Assembly: GCA_963702755.1 (NCBI GenBank) | Contig: CAVPDZ010000010.1 | Span: 124,001 to 188,000, forward strand | Source of the DNA: JAJPKK01 sp963702755 | GTDB taxonomy: Bacteria > Pseudomonadota > Alphaproteobacteria > Rhizobiales > Xanthobacteraceae | Reading direction: 5' to 3' | DNA: 64,000 nucleotides | Shown here: piece after piece, positions 8,806-18,541 of the stretch | Numbering within the stretch: position 1 is the first letter of the stretch | How the letters are laid out: each line of letters begins with the position of its first letter | The notes under the pieces: generated by a model | The model's input: only the letters and a program-made list of their open reading frames with translations | Database searches by the model: none | Told to the model about the DNA's origin: nothing | Translations under genes and position numbers: made by a program

Positions 8806-10381
8806 ATGGGAATTGAAAAGATCGCGACGGCCGCCAAGACGACTGTCGATTTCGATAAGTTCCGCCTGCGGAATTTTATCGCCCGCCTCGACCCCATGGG
8901 CGAATTGGAGCACCGCCGCGGCGCGACGGCCCTTGCTGCGATCGCCGAGGCACTCGAAGCAAATCCCAAGGCCGTGCTTTTTGACGGCGCGGGCGGAGCC
9001 TTGCCGCTCGTGGGCAATGTCATGGCGAGCCGCGCGCGGTTTGCGGCAGCATTCGGCGTCCCGCCAGCGAAGCTTCTGCCCGAAATTCTCCGCCGGCTTC
9101 GGGTCAAGCCCGAATTGGTCGAGGTAGGACGCGAAGAGGCAGCCGGTGCAGGCCGTAGTCACGACCGGCGCCGATGTCGATCTCACCGCGCTTCCGGTCC
9201 ATCTGCAGCACGGCAAGGACGGCGGACCTTATATCTCGGCGGCAATCGATTTCGCCCACGACCGCGCGTCGGGCTGGACCAATGTGGGGCTGCGCCGGTT
9301 GATGCTGCGCGGCCGCGCGAGCGCCGGCATCGATCTCGTCGCCCCGAGCGATCTGCGCAACATTTATCTCGCGAGCCTCGCCCGCGGCGAACGCCTGCCG
9401 CTCTCGATCGTCGTCGGCGCGCATCCGGTCGACTATTTCGCGGCGACGATGCGCCTTCCTATCGACGAACTCGGCCTCATCGCGTCGCTGCGCGGCGAGC
9501 GGCTCGCGGTCGCAAAATGCATCACCAACGACCTGCGCGTTCCGGCCGACGCCGAATGGGTGCTCGAAGGCTACCTCGGCGAAGAAGGCTATCGCGAGCC
9601 GGAGGGGCCTTACGGCGAATTCCTCGGCTACTATGGCGGCGTCAAGATCAATCCGATCTTCCATGTCACCGCCATTACCCGCCGCACCGACGCGTTGTTC
9701 CAGACCCTCACCATCGGCGGCGCCACCATGAGCCGCACCGACACCGCCCAGCTCGCGGCATTGCGCACGGAAGTGCTGATCTGGCGCGCGCTTGAGACCG
9801 CGATCCGCGAGCCCATCGCGGTCTATGCGCCGCCTGCGACCGGCGGCGTCTACAACGTGCGCATCGCCATGCGCTCGCGGGTGCCCGGCGAGGCGCGCAA
9901 TGCGATCGCAGCGGCGTTCGGCTCGCAGGCCAACGTCAAGAACGTGTTCGTAGTCGATCCGGACATCGACGTGTTCTCTGACGAACAGATGGAATGGGCG
10001 CTGGCGACACGGTTTCAGCCGCACCGGGACCTCGTGATCGCGGACGGCTTTCGAACGCTGCCGCTCGATCCTTCGCTCGGCGCCGCGGTGACGGGAGCCA
10101 AGGCGGGTTACGATCTCACGCTTGCGTCGGCAGGGAAGCACGGCGCGGGTGCTACTGCGAAAAGCCTCGAAGCGGAAATTCCGCAGCCGCCGCGGTTCGA
10201 CGGCCGCCGTTTCGCGAACGTCGAGGCGGCGCTCGCCGACGGACCGAAATTCTTCGCCGAGCTGATGGCAGCAACGGGCACCGACGACGGCCGCGAGATC
10301 GTGCTGGTGCTGGAGAAGCTGCACGCCGCCGGCCGCCTCGCGCGCGACGATGCGGATGGTCGCTATAGCTTGGTGAAGTAA
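8806..10381 (+). pseudogene. UbiD family decarboxylase, frameshifted
   Basis: Restoring one frame gives a protein of about 520 residues, the UbiD length. These enzymes use prenylated FMN to (de)carboxylate unsaturated or aromatic acids. The first frame runs from the ATG at 8806 to about 9140, and the second continues from there (VVTTGADVDLTALPVHLQHG, then EGPYGEFLGYYGG, the active-site loop with its two Glu). Removing one base near 9137-9141 (for example one G of GG) joins them as EEQPVQAVV or EEAPVQAVV, which matches the family. No ubiX-like flavin prenyltransferase lies nearby, so prFMN must come from elsewhere. The break is probably a sequencing error; true inactivation cannot be excluded. 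Confidence 0.85.
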
Positions 10382-10528
10382 CGGGCCGCACGTTTCCTCT
10401 TCTTTGAAGAAACCCGAATGGGAGAGTGTGACCCGCCTTGACACCGGTGGGCGGCGGACGCCCAATAAGCAGATGCGCCGGACAACCGGCCGACCCTTCC
10501 GAAACGGAAAGCCATACGGGGAAACGCC

Positions 10529-12100
10529 ATGCGATCACTCGCTCCCATCGGGATTATCGGATTTCTTGCATTCGCTTCCGCCGCGGCGGATGCGGCGACG
10601 ATCGCCGGCACGGTGACGGGGCCCGACGGCCAGCCGTTCCGCGGCGCGTTCGTCCAGGCCCGCCATGCCGGCTTGCGCATGACGGTGAGCGTCCTCACCG
10701 ACAATCAGGGACGCTACGTCGCGGAGAACCTTCCTGCGGGTGATTATCGTGTCGGCGTTCGCGCGGTCGGCTTCAAGGCGGATTTGAAGACCGGCGTGAA
10801 GCTTGCGGCTGACCAGAACGCCGCGTTCGACTTTGCGCTCGCGACCGCGCCGGTGCGGTGGAGCGACATCTCGATCTACCAGGGTCTGGTGCTGCTGCCG
10901 GACGCGCGCGGCAAGAAGACCTTGTTCGACAACTGCCTGAGCTGCCACGGCTTCCAATCGAAGATGGCGGCGACGATCCGCGACGAGGATGGCTGGCGCG
11001 ACCGCGTCACCTTCATGCGCGAGGCGATGCGCTCCTCGCTCGCTGACCGGCAGGGGTTCTCGGATCAGCAAGCCGAGGACGTGGTCTCCTACCTCACGAC
11101 CATGTTCGGCGAAAATTCGCCACTGCCAAAATCGCCGACCGATTTGCCGGCCTACAAGGATACGGTGCTGAGCTTCTCGGATGAGGCACTCAAGATCGTC
11201 TACGTCGATTTCGACATGCCGGGACCCAATCGCTTCCCGTGGACTGCCAATCCCGACAAGGACGGCTATTTCTGGATTCCGGAGTACGGCCAGGCCAACA
11301 AGGTCGCGCGGCTGAAGCCCTCGACCGGCGAGATCAAGGAATTCCCGGCGCCCAACATGGGACCGGCGCTGATCCATTCGGCGGTGCCGGCGCCCGACGG
11401 CTCGGTATGGATCACCGAGGCGGGATCAAAGAAGCTCGGCCGCTGGGACCCCGCGACCCAACAGATCACCGAGTATCAGGACGACTGGCGCAAGCACACC
11501 ATCCGCATTCACCCCGATGGCTCGATCTGGTCGACCGGTGGGCTCACGCGCTTCGATCCAAAGACTTCGACCTACACGCATATCAAAGACGTGCCGACGT
11601 CCTACGGCATCGCCGTCGATCCGAAGGGGACGGTGTGGTTCACCGAGATGACCAGGAACGGCGCCATCGGCAAGGTCGATCCGGTCTCGCTCAAGGTGAC
11701 GAAATACATTCCGCCGACCCGCGAGCGGCCGCGGCGCATCCAGGTCGACAGCGACGGCATGGTGTGGTTTGCCGAATACACTGACAGCAAGATCGGCCGC
11801 TTCGATCCCGAGAAGGAGAGCTTCACGGAGTTCGCCCTGCCGCACGACCACACCGCGCCCTATGCGCTCGGCATCGCGCGCGATCATACGATCTGGTACT
11901 CCGGCGAGCATCGCGACGTCATCGGCCGGCTCGATCCGGCGACCGGCAAGGTCGTCGAATTCCCGATGCCTTACACCGACAACGGCATGCGCGACTTCTT
12001 CCTCGATAACGACGGCCGCTTCTGGTACGGCTCGCCGCCGAACAACCGGGTCGGATATTTCTACATCTCGACGCGGCAGCGCAGCGCCGCCGCCCGGTGA
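10529..12100 (+). CDS. secreted carboxypeptidase-regulatory-like / cytochrome c / Vgb-type propeller fusion
   Basis: A 523-residue exported protein with three parts after a signal peptide (about 1-22). (1) A beta-sandwich of the carboxypeptidase regulatory-like type at about 23-110 (TIAGTVTGPDGQPFRGAFV, GDYRVGVRAVGFK). (2) A small helical segment with one haem-c binding motif CLSCH (Cys136, Cys139, His140) and possible Met ligands (FMREAM). (3) A C-terminal propeller at about 205-515 of repeated blades such as DGSVWITEAGSKKLGRWDP and DGMVWFAEYTDSKIGRFDP, resembling virginiamycin B lyase (Vgb). Vgb is a cytoplasmic lyase, whereas this protein is periplasmic. Together the parts suggest a haem-linked binding or dehydrogenase-accessory protein. 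Paired with the NHL propeller gene downstream. Confidence 0.85.
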   Translation: MRSLAPIGIIGFLAFASAAADAATIAGTVTGPDGQPFRGAFVQARHAGLRMTVSVLTDNQGRYVAENLPAGDYRVGVRAVGFKADLKTGVKLAADQNAAFDFALATAPVRWSDISIYQGLVLLPDARGKKTLFDNCLSCHGFQSKMAATIRDEDGWRDRVTFMREAMRSSLADRQGFSDQQAEDVVSYLTTMFGENSPLPKSPTDLPAYKDTVLSFSDEALKIVYVDFDMPGPNRFPWTANPDKDGYFWIPEYGQANKVARLKPSTGEIKEFPAPNMGPALIHSAVPAPDGSVWITEAGSKKLGRWDPATQQITEYQDDWRKHTIRIHPDGSIWSTGGLTRFDPKTSTYTHIKDVPTSYGIAVDPKGTVWFTEMTRNGAIGKVDPVSLKVTKYIPPTRERPRRIQVDSDGMVWFAEYTDSKIGRFDPEKESFTEFALPHDHTAPYALGIARDHTIWYSGEHRDVIGRLDPATGKVVEFPMPYTDNGMRDFFLDNDGRFWYGSPPNNRVGYFYISTRQRSAAAR

Positions 12101-12121
12101 ACAACCCGCAACCTTGGCGGC

Positions 12122-12170
12122 GCGTAGGGTGGGCAAAGCGCGGACGCGTCCGCGCGTGCCCACCGTACGG
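12122..12170. repeat. dispersed palindromic repeat, GTAGGGTGGGCAAAGC family
   Basis: A palindrome just after the stop of the cytochrome/propeller gene. It opens with GTAGGGTGGGCAAAGC and closes with a degenerate inverse, CGTGCCCACCGTAC. Its centre, GCGCGGACGCGTCCGCGC, is itself perfectly palindromic. Related copies occur at 15781-15869, 15885-15973 and 27408-27485. It would form a strong hairpin between this gene and the next. Confidence 0.8.
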
Positions 12171-12230
12171 TTTCTCCGTGCCACGGAAAGCATCGAGCAC
12201 ATTCAATCACAACGTAAAAAGGGGAGAGAC

Positions 12231-13346
12231 ATGACACCCAATCATCTTGGCCGGGTTGCCGCAGTGGCGCTCATCGCCGTCGCGGTGACGCAAGGCAAGT
12301 GGATCACGACCGAGGCTGTCGCGCAGAATGGCCGCGCGCTGCCGACATTCGAAGTCGCCAAGGACTGGCCGAAAATTCCGCCGCAATGGAAGATCGGCGA
12401 TGCCTCGAGCATGACCGTCGATGCGCAGGGCAACATCTGGCTGCTGCATCGGCCGCGCACGCTCAAGGGCGACGACCTCAAGAAGGCCGCTCCGCCGGTG
12501 ATGGTGTTCGACGTCGACGGCAATTTCATCAAGGCGTGGGGCGGCGACGGCCCGGGATACGATTGGCCGCAGCGCGAGCACGGCATCTATATCGACTACA
12601 AAGGCTTCGTCTGGCTCGGCGGCAACAACTGCCCGTCCAACGGCCTCGCCAATTTGAAGCCGGTCGCCGATGACGCGCTGCTGAAATTCACGCAGGACGG
12701 CAAGTTCGTCATGCAGATCGGCCACAGCAACCAGAGCAAGGGCAACGCCGACACCGCGAACCTGCATCGCGCCTCGGACGCCCAGGTCTACCAGCCGACC
12801 AACGAACTGTTCGTGTCCGACGGCTACGGCAATCACCGCGTCATCGTCTTCGATGCCGACACCGGCGCCTTCAAGCGCATGTGGGGCGCCTTCGGCAACA
12901 AGCCGGAGGACGACGATCACTGCGAGATCCTGCGCAAGACCGACTTCACGCCGCCGGGGCCGCCTCAGTTCAGCATCGTGCATTCGCTCCGCGTCTCACA
13001 CGACGGCCTCGTCTACGTCGCCGACCGCGAAAACCGCCGCGTGCAGGTGTTCGATAAGGACGGCAAGTACATCACGCAATTGATCAAGGCCGACACGCTA
13101 TTTGCGCGCTCGGTCGCGTTCTCGCCCGATGCCGATCAGCAATTCCTCTATGTCGGCGACGGCGAGGACATCGCGATCGTCGACCGCAAGTCGATGCAGG
13201 TGATCGGCGCGATCAAAGTGCCGGGCATGGTCGGCGGCGGTCATCTGATCAACACCGATGCCAAGGGCAACATCTACATCGCCGCAACCGGCATGGGCTT
13301 GCAGAAGCTGACCTTCAAAGGAATGTCTGTGCCGGCCACGCGCTGA
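12231..13346 (+). CDS. secreted NHL-repeat six-bladed beta-propeller protein
   Basis: A 371-residue exported protein: signal peptide at about 1-32 (VAAVALIAVAVTQG...AVAQ), then NHL-type blades. Examples are GDASSMTVDAQGNIWLLHRP, the NELFVSDGYGNHRVIVFD blade and DGLVYVADRENRRVQVFD, a repeat pattern shared with peptidyl-hydroxyglycine lyases and sugar lactonase relatives. Two lone Cys (NNCPSNG and DDHCEILRK) could form a disulphide. The start at 12231 has GGGGAGAG before it. It follows the cytochrome/propeller fusion by 130 bases and is probably its partner in the periplasm. No catalytic residues recognised. Confidence 0.82.
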   Translation: MTPNHLGRVAAVALIAVAVTQGKWITTEAVAQNGRALPTFEVAKDWPKIPPQWKIGDASSMTVDAQGNIWLLHRPRTLKGDDLKKAAPPVMVFDVDGNFIKAWGGDGPGYDWPQREHGIYIDYKGFVWLGGNNCPSNGLANLKPVADDALLKFTQDGKFVMQIGHSNQSKGNADTANLHRASDAQVYQPTNELFVSDGYGNHRVIVFDADTGAFKRMWGAFGNKPEDDDHCEILRKTDFTPPGPPQFSIVHSLRVSHDGLVYVADRENRRVQVFDKDGKYITQLIKADTLFARSVAFSPDADQQFLYVGDGEDIAIVDRKSMQVIGAIKVPGMVGGGHLINTDAKGNIYIAATGMGLQKLTFKGMSVPATR

Positions 13347-13365
13347 CCGCGCGCGATTTGAGAGG

Positions 13366-14623
13366 CTATCGCTGCGGCGCTGCCGTCGCGGCGATAGCCT
13401 CCATCACGGCGTCGGCCGCGGCGAGCCCGGTGCGGTAGGCGCCGTGCGCGGTCGAGAAATCGTGGATCGAGCAGGCTTCGCCGGCAAAGAACAGCCGGCC
13501 GTCGACCGGCGCCGCCAGCACCTGCCGCGCCGGCGCATGCCCGGGCAGGGCGTGGGAGTACGAACCGCGCGCGAGCGGATCGTTTGCCCATGCTGACGCC
13601 GCGATCGGATGCAGGCGTTTGCGCATGCCGCTCCCCAGCACCGAGACGATCTGGTCGATCGCAAAGGCTGCGAACGCACCTTCGCCCTCCTGCTCCAGCG
13701 CGCGGGCGTGCCGTCCGCCGAAATAGCCTTCGATGATCGGCCGCCCGAACGGGCGGAAGTGATAGGTGCCGGTCTCGGTGCGATCGATGGCGCCATAGAT
13801 GCGCGATTCCTTCTGGAATTCCTCGGCATCGTCGAGCTGCAGAAAGACCTTGTCAGCAAGGCCGAGCGGCAGACCGGCGGCCGCCTCGACTTTGTCGGGC
13901 AACGCCGGATGAAACCGCAACGCCCCGTCCGCGATCAGGTTTGTCGGCACCGTGACGATGACGGCGCGGGCGCGCATCTCGCCTCGTGTTGTCTCGATGC
14001 GGACCGTGCGGCTGCCGTGATCGACGAGCGTTGCTCGACAATCGAGCACGATATCGAGGCCCGCGCCGAGCGCCGCGATCAACGCGCCATAGCCTTCGGT
14101 CACGCGCCAGTTCACGCCAGTGTCGTGATAATTGTAGAAGTCGTGAACCGAGACGCGGTCGAGCTCGGCGCCGTTGATGTAAGTGCTGGTCGCATTGAGC
14201 AGCGGGTTCCAGCGTCAAACCCGGTTCGAGACAACGGTCGGCCGGCTGATCGGTTTTCGCCTCGCCGGCCTCTTCGAGCCGCGCGAACAGGCGGCCCATC
14301 GCCGCCTGGAAATCCTCCTGTTCGGCGCGCGGAAAGCCGATCTCGATCCTGCGGCGGGCCCACGGCGGCGGCGTCTTGTCGACGGCGAAGCCAAGCTCGA
14401 CTGCAACCGTGCTGAGCTCGTTCTCCTCAGCCGAATGCAGCCAGCCGCAACCGAGATCGAGGGGATAGTCGCCACCCGCTTGTTCAGAAAGGGTCCAAGC
14501 CCGCCCGCCGAGCCGCCCGCGCGCTTCGACAACGCGCAGGGCGACGCCCGCGGCTGCAAGGCGTCGCGCCGCGCCAAGGCCGGCTGCGCCTCCTCCGATC
14601 ACGATGACATCGGGATCAGGCAT
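13366..14623 (-). pseudogene. flavin amine oxidase (NAD(P)/FAD-dependent oxidoreductase), frameshifted
   Basis: With the frame repaired this is a protein of about 418 residues of the flavin monoamine oxidase family. The N-terminal dinucleotide motif is VIGGGAAGLGAARRLAAAG, followed by VVEARGRLGGRAWT. The C-terminal FAD-binding end is GRLFFAGEACSIHDFSTAHGAYRTGLAAA. It would oxidise an amine or polyamine in the cytosol with FAD; substrate unknown. The break is near 14209-14210, where one extra base in GG (gene strand CTGGAAC) separates ...DRCLEPGLTL from NPLLNATSTYINGAELD. The gene converges on the NHL propeller gene (19 bases apart) and is divergent from the chromate transporter pair. Confidence 0.85.
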
Positions 14624-14689
14624 GAAACCTCCAGCAGGGATCGCAGGTGTTATAACGCGCGGCGTGACGACATCTCATTCGGGGACACG

Positions 14690-15238
14690 ATGACGAAAGA
14701 ACGCGTATCGCTGCTGTCGCTTTATGGCGTGTTCTTCCGTCTCGGCCTGTTCAGCTTCGGCGGCGGGATCAGCGCCTGGGTTCATCGTGAAATCGTCGAC
14801 GTGCGGCACTGGGTGACCGAGGAAGAGTTCATGGCGGGCTATGCGCTCGGCCAGATTCTCCCCGGCGTCAATTCCACCAATCTCACGATCTATATGGGGC
14901 AGCATCTGCGCGGCGCAATCGGCGCCGTCGTGGCGCTTGTGGGACTGCTCACCGGCCCTTTCGTGATCGTCATCGCGGTCGGTTTCGTCTATCGCGAGCT
15001 TTTCGGCGTGCCCGGGTTCGCGGCGGCGATGGCCGGGATCGCCGCCGTCGCGGTCGGCATGCTGCTGCGGCTCGGCATCGTGTTCGCCCGCCGCGTAAAA
15101 CGCGAGGTGATTTCCGGCCTCGTCATGGCGGCGACGTTCGTCGCCGTCGGCATCATGCACTGGCCGCTGATCGTGGTGGTGGCGGTGCTCGCCCCGATCA
15201 GCATCGCGGCGGCCTGGCCGAGGACAGGCGATGCGTGA
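14690..15238 (+). CDS. chrA: chromate transporter, N-terminal-type subunit
   Basis: A 182-residue membrane protein of the CHR family, one half of a split chromate transporter. The signature FSFGGGISAWVHREIV lies near residue 20 and ALGQILPGVNSTNLTIYMG near residue 60; about 5-6 membrane segments follow. Short-chain CHR proteins normally work as a heteromeric pair, and the second half overlaps this gene (ATG at 15231 inside the stop region at 15236-15238). Family members extrude chromate, but several have other anion substrates, so the physiological role is inferred. Confidence 0.88.
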   Translation: MTKERVSLLSLYGVFFRLGLFSFGGGISAWVHREIVDVRHWVTEEEFMAGYALGQILPGVNSTNLTIYMGQHLRGAIGAVVALVGLLTGPFVIVIAVGFVYRELFGVPGFAAAMAGIAAVAVGMLLRLGIVFARRVKREVISGLVMAATFVAVGIMHWPLIVVVAVLAPISIAAAWPRTGDA

Positions 15239-15785
15239 ACACACTCTCCTCACCCTCGTCGCGGTGCTGGCGCCGCTGTCGGTCGTCTCGATCGGCGGGG
15301 CGTCGAGCGTCTACGCGCCGCTCCAGCATCAGACCGTCGACGTGCTGCAATGGTTGACGCCGCGGGAATTTATCGAGCTGTTCGGTATCGCCCGTGTGAC
15401 ACCGGGGCCCGGCACCATGCTGGCAACGCTGATCGGGTTCAAGGTCGCGGGCCTCACCGGTGCGATCGTGGCGACGCTGGCGCTGTTCGTGCCGTCATCG
15501 GTCCTCTGCTATTTCGTCGCCCGCATCTGGAACCGCCATCGCGGCAAGACCTGGCACCGCGCTTTCGAGACCGGGCTCGCGCCGATCGGCGCGGGACTGA
15601 TGTTTGCCGGCGTCCTCGCGATCCTGCGGCTGAGCGCGACCGGCCCGCTGTGGCCGCTGACCTGGGTCGTGACGGCCGCCGTCGCCGCGCTACTGACGTG
15701 GCGACCCCGCCTGCATCCCTTCGGCCTGCTGATTGGCGGCGCCGTGCTCTATATGGCCGCGGCCTGGATGATGCCGAGTGCGTAG
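15231..15785 (+). CDS. chrA: chromate transporter, second subunit
   Basis: A 184-residue CHR-family membrane protein, paralogous to the preceding one (VVSIGGASSVYAPLQHQTVD, FGIARVTPGPGTMLATLIGF). In the family the two halves have opposite topology and form the transporter together. It overlaps the upstream gene by 8 bases, so the two are co-translated. Its TAG stop is the TAG of the palindromic repeat that begins at 15782, so the repeat supplies the end of the reading frame. Confidence 0.88.
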   Translation: MREHTLLTLVAVLAPLSVVSIGGASSVYAPLQHQTVDVLQWLTPREFIELFGIARVTPGPGTMLATLIGFKVAGLTGAIVATLALFVPSSVLCYFVARIWNRHRGKTWHRAFETGLAPIGAGLMFAGVLAILRLSATGPLWPLTWVVTAAVAALLTWRPRLHPFGLLIGGAVLYMAAAWMMPSA

Positions 15786-15973
15786 GGTGGGCAAAGCGCG
15801 GCGCAGGCCGCGCGTGCCCACGTGGAGAGGCTCAAATACGTGGGCACGCTTCGCTTTGCCCACCCTACGAAAACTCGTCCGCGCGTGCCCACGCGGAGAG
15901 GCACAACGTGGGCACGGCGGAAGAATCGTTACGCGAAAACTTCGACGCCTCGGCCGCCTTTGCCCACCCTACG
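15781..15973. repeat. two tandem copies of the GTAGGGTGGGCAAAGC palindromic repeat
   Basis: Two long imperfect palindromes side by side. The first (15781-15869) opens with GTAGGGTGGGCAAAGCG and closes with its inverse, CGCTTTGCCCACCCTAC. The second (about 15885-15973) shares the CGCGTGCCCACG core and closes with CTTTGCCCACCCTACG. They fill the space between the convergent chrA and dctA genes and would give transcripts from either side a strong hairpin. Same family as 12122-12170 and 27408-27485. Confidence 0.8.
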
Positions 15974-15993
15974 AGAACTTCGGCGCCGACCGC

Positions 15994-17327
15994 CTACACC
16001 GGCTGCGTCTCGAACTCCTCGCCGGCCGCGATGGGGTTGGCCATCGCTTCGTGCAGCTTGTCGGCGTCGAGTTCGTTTTCCCAGCGGCTGATGACGACGG
16101 TGGCAACGCCGTTGCCGACGAGATTGGTGAGCGCACGGCACTCGCTCATGAATTTGTCGATGCCGAGCAGCAGCGCCAGCGACTGGATCGGAATGTCGGG
16201 CACGATTGCGAGCGTCGCGGCAAGCGTCACGAAGCCCGCCCCGGTCACGCCGGAAGCGCCCTTCGACGTGATCATGGCAATGACCAGAATGCCGAGTTCC
16301 TGGCCGAAGGTGAGCGGCGTGTTCGTCGCCTGCGCCAAGAAAGAGCGTCGACAGCGTCATGTAGATGTTGGTGCCGTCGAGATTGAAGCTGTAGCCCGTC
16401 GGGATCACGAGGCCGACCACCGATTTCGAGGCGCCGAGCCGTTCCATCTTCTGCATCATGTGCGGCAGCACGGTTTCCGACGACGAAGTGCCGAGCACGA
16501 TCAGAAGCTCGTCCTTGATGTAGGCGATGAACCGCAGGATCGAGAAGCCGGCGAAATAGGCGATCGTGCCGAGCACGAGGAGCACGAACAGCAGGCTTGT
16601 CGCGTAGAACGTCAGGATCAGCGCGCCAAGATTGACGAGCGAGCCAATGCCGTAGGCGCCGATGGTGAAGGCCATGGCGCCGAATGCACCGACCGGTGCC
16701 GCCCGGACGATGATGCGGATGATGCCGAAGAACATCTTCGCGGCGATGTCGATCGCGCCGGTGATCTTCTCGCCGAGCGCTCCCATCTGCGAAATCGCAA
16801 AGCCGGACAGGATCGAGATCAGGAGAATCTGCAGCAGGTCGCCGCGCGCGAGCGCACCGAAAAACGAGTTCCGGTATGATCCCCAGGATATGGGCAACGA
16901 AGCTGTCTTCCTTGGCCCGCGTCACGTAGGTCGCGACCGCTTTCGGGTCGAGCGTCGATGGATCGATGCCGAAGCCGGCGCCCGGTTGCACCACTTTGCC
17001 GACAATCAGGCCAATGGCCAGCGCGAACGTCGAGACAACTTCAAAGTAGAGCAGGGTCTTCAGGCCGATGCGCCCGACCCGTTTGAGGTCGCTCATCGAT
17101 GCGATGCCGTGCACCACGGTGCAGAAAATGACCGGCGCGATCATCATCCGGATCAGCGCGATGAAGCCGTCGCCCAACGGCTTCATCTCGACTCCGATCT
17201 TCGGGAAGAACTGTCCAAGGGCGATGCCGACGGCGATCGCGATCAGGACCTGGATGTAGAGGACCGTGTACCACGGCCGCCGGGCAGCCGGAGCAAGGGG
17301 TCTCGGAAGCGGAGTTGCGGCATCCAT
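15994..17327 (-). pseudogene. dctA: dicarboxylate/amino acid:cation symporter (DctA type), frameshifted twice
   Basis: Repaired, about 443 residues: a DAACS-family inner-membrane symporter for C4-dicarboxylates or acidic amino acids driven by Na+ or H+. Visible family motifs are SSSETVLPHMMQKMERLG (the serine-rich re-entrant loop), PTGYSFNLDGTNIYMTL and ITSKGASGVTGAGFV, all substrate-site elements. Two one-base insertions split it: one in the GG at 16872-16873 (after GIIP, restoring GIIPNSFFGALARGD) and one in the A run at 16339-16344 (restoring STLFLAQATNTPL). All catalytic motifs are present, so I think the gene is intact in the organism. DctA versus GltP-type specificity is not decided by sequence alone. 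Confidence 0.85.
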
Positions 17328-17452
17328 GCGCGATGGTCCTCGACGCTGCAGCGCACGGCACGGCGCCGCATTCTCAGCGATCCTAGCGCATGCACTCCGA
17401 TGCTGTCATGCCAAGCGAAACAACCCCATCATCCCAAGAATCTATCCGCAAT

Positions 17453-18430
17453 CTAATCCGCCGCGGCGCCGCTCGCCTTGATCGGAACTGCCCATTTCTC
17501 GATCTCGGCTTTGACAAAGGTGCCGAGATAATCGGGCGTCGCCCGGTCATCGGAGACGATCTGGCCGCCTAGGCCTTCCAGGCGTTCTTTGACGAGCGCA
17601 CTGTGCATGGCGTCCAGCACCGCATGGTTGAGCTTGGCGACGATCGGCTCCGGCCCATGCTTCGGCATGAAGATCGCATTCCACGTATAGGCTTCGACAT
17701 TCGGGACGCCCTGCTCTTCGGCAGTCGGAACATTGGGCAGCGCCGGCGAGCGCGTCTTGTTCATCAATGCGATCGCCTTCACGGTGCCGCCGTCGATCTG
17801 CGCCTTTGCGGTGGTGAGGATCTCACAAAGATAGTCGATGCGGCCGGCCTGCAGATCGCTCATGGCCGGGCCGGTGCCGCGATACGGAACGTGGGTCACA
17901 TGGGTGCCCATCGCCGCGTCGAGCACCACGCAGGCAAGATGCGTCGCCGATCCTGCGCCCGCCGAGCCGTAGCTCATCTTGTCCTGATTCTTGCGGACGT
18001 ATTCGACGAACTCCTTCATGTTGCTGACCGGCAGGTCCTTGCGTACGATCAGCACCGTCGGTATTTCCGCGACCAGCGCGATGGGCGTGAAATCAGTTGT
18101 CGAATTGTAAAGCGGGCGTTTATAGAGCGTCTGGTTCTGCGCCTGAGTGCCGACTGTGCCGAGCAGGATGGTATAGCCGTCCGACGCCGCCTGGGCGACG
18201 CGCAACGCACCCGTCATTCCGCCGGCGCCGCCGACGTTTTCGATAACGATCTGCTGCCCCAGCGCCTCGCCCATGCGCTGCCCGACAAGTCGGCCAAGCA
18301 CGTCGGTCGGGCCACCAGCCGCAAACGGGATGACCATGGTGATGGGTCGAGTTGGATAGTTTTGGGCCGAGGCGGGGCTGGCCGCGACGGCGAGGAAGGC
18401 CGCAACCGCGGCGGAAAACGTTCGCAACAT
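17453..18430 (-). CDS. Bug-family tripartite tricarboxylate transporter substrate-binding protein
   Basis: A 325-residue periplasmic receptor. After the signal peptide (about 1-22, ASPASAQ) it begins YPTRPITMVIPFAAGGPTDVLGR, the standard Bug/TctC opening, and continues with IENVGGAGG and YGSAGAGSATHL, the loops that bind the carboxylate ligand. The start at 18430 has a perfect AGGAGG. No TctA/TctB membrane subunits are encoded nearby, so it is an orphan receptor, which is usual in this family. Divergent from aspartate dehydrogenase (112 bases between starts), so a dicarboxylate-like ligand is plausible but unproven. Confidence 0.9.
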   Translation of the reverse strand: MLRTFSAAVAAFLAVAASPASAQNYPTRPITMVIPFAAGGPTDVLGRLVGQRMGEALGQQIVIENVGGAGGMTGALRVAQAASDGYTILLGTVGTQAQNQTLYKRPLYNSTTDFTPIALVAEIPTVLIVRKDLPVSNMKEFVEYVRKNQDKMSYGSAGAGSATHLACVVLDAAMGTHVTHVPYRGTGPAMSDLQAGRIDYLCEILTTAKAQIDGGTVKAIALMNKTRSPALPNVPTAEEQGVPNVEAYTWNAIFMPKHGPEPIVAKLNHAVLDAMHSALVKERLEGLGGQIVSDDRATPDYLGTFVKAEIEKWAVPIKASGAAAD

Positions 18431-18541
18431 CAATTCCTCCCGGACATTGGGCTGCACCATTGGCCATGGCAATGGTTCGGTCAAGCCGCGCCTTGCCGCA
18501 TGCCGCATCGCAGCGTATGAGCGCAGCGAGAGGGGATTGTG

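Noticed and set aside
9104..10465. Minus-strand open frame of 453 codons across the UbiD gene
   Set aside because: High-GC shadow of UbiD; no recognisable protein features and no plausible ribosome-binding site, while the plus strand carries UbiD motifs.
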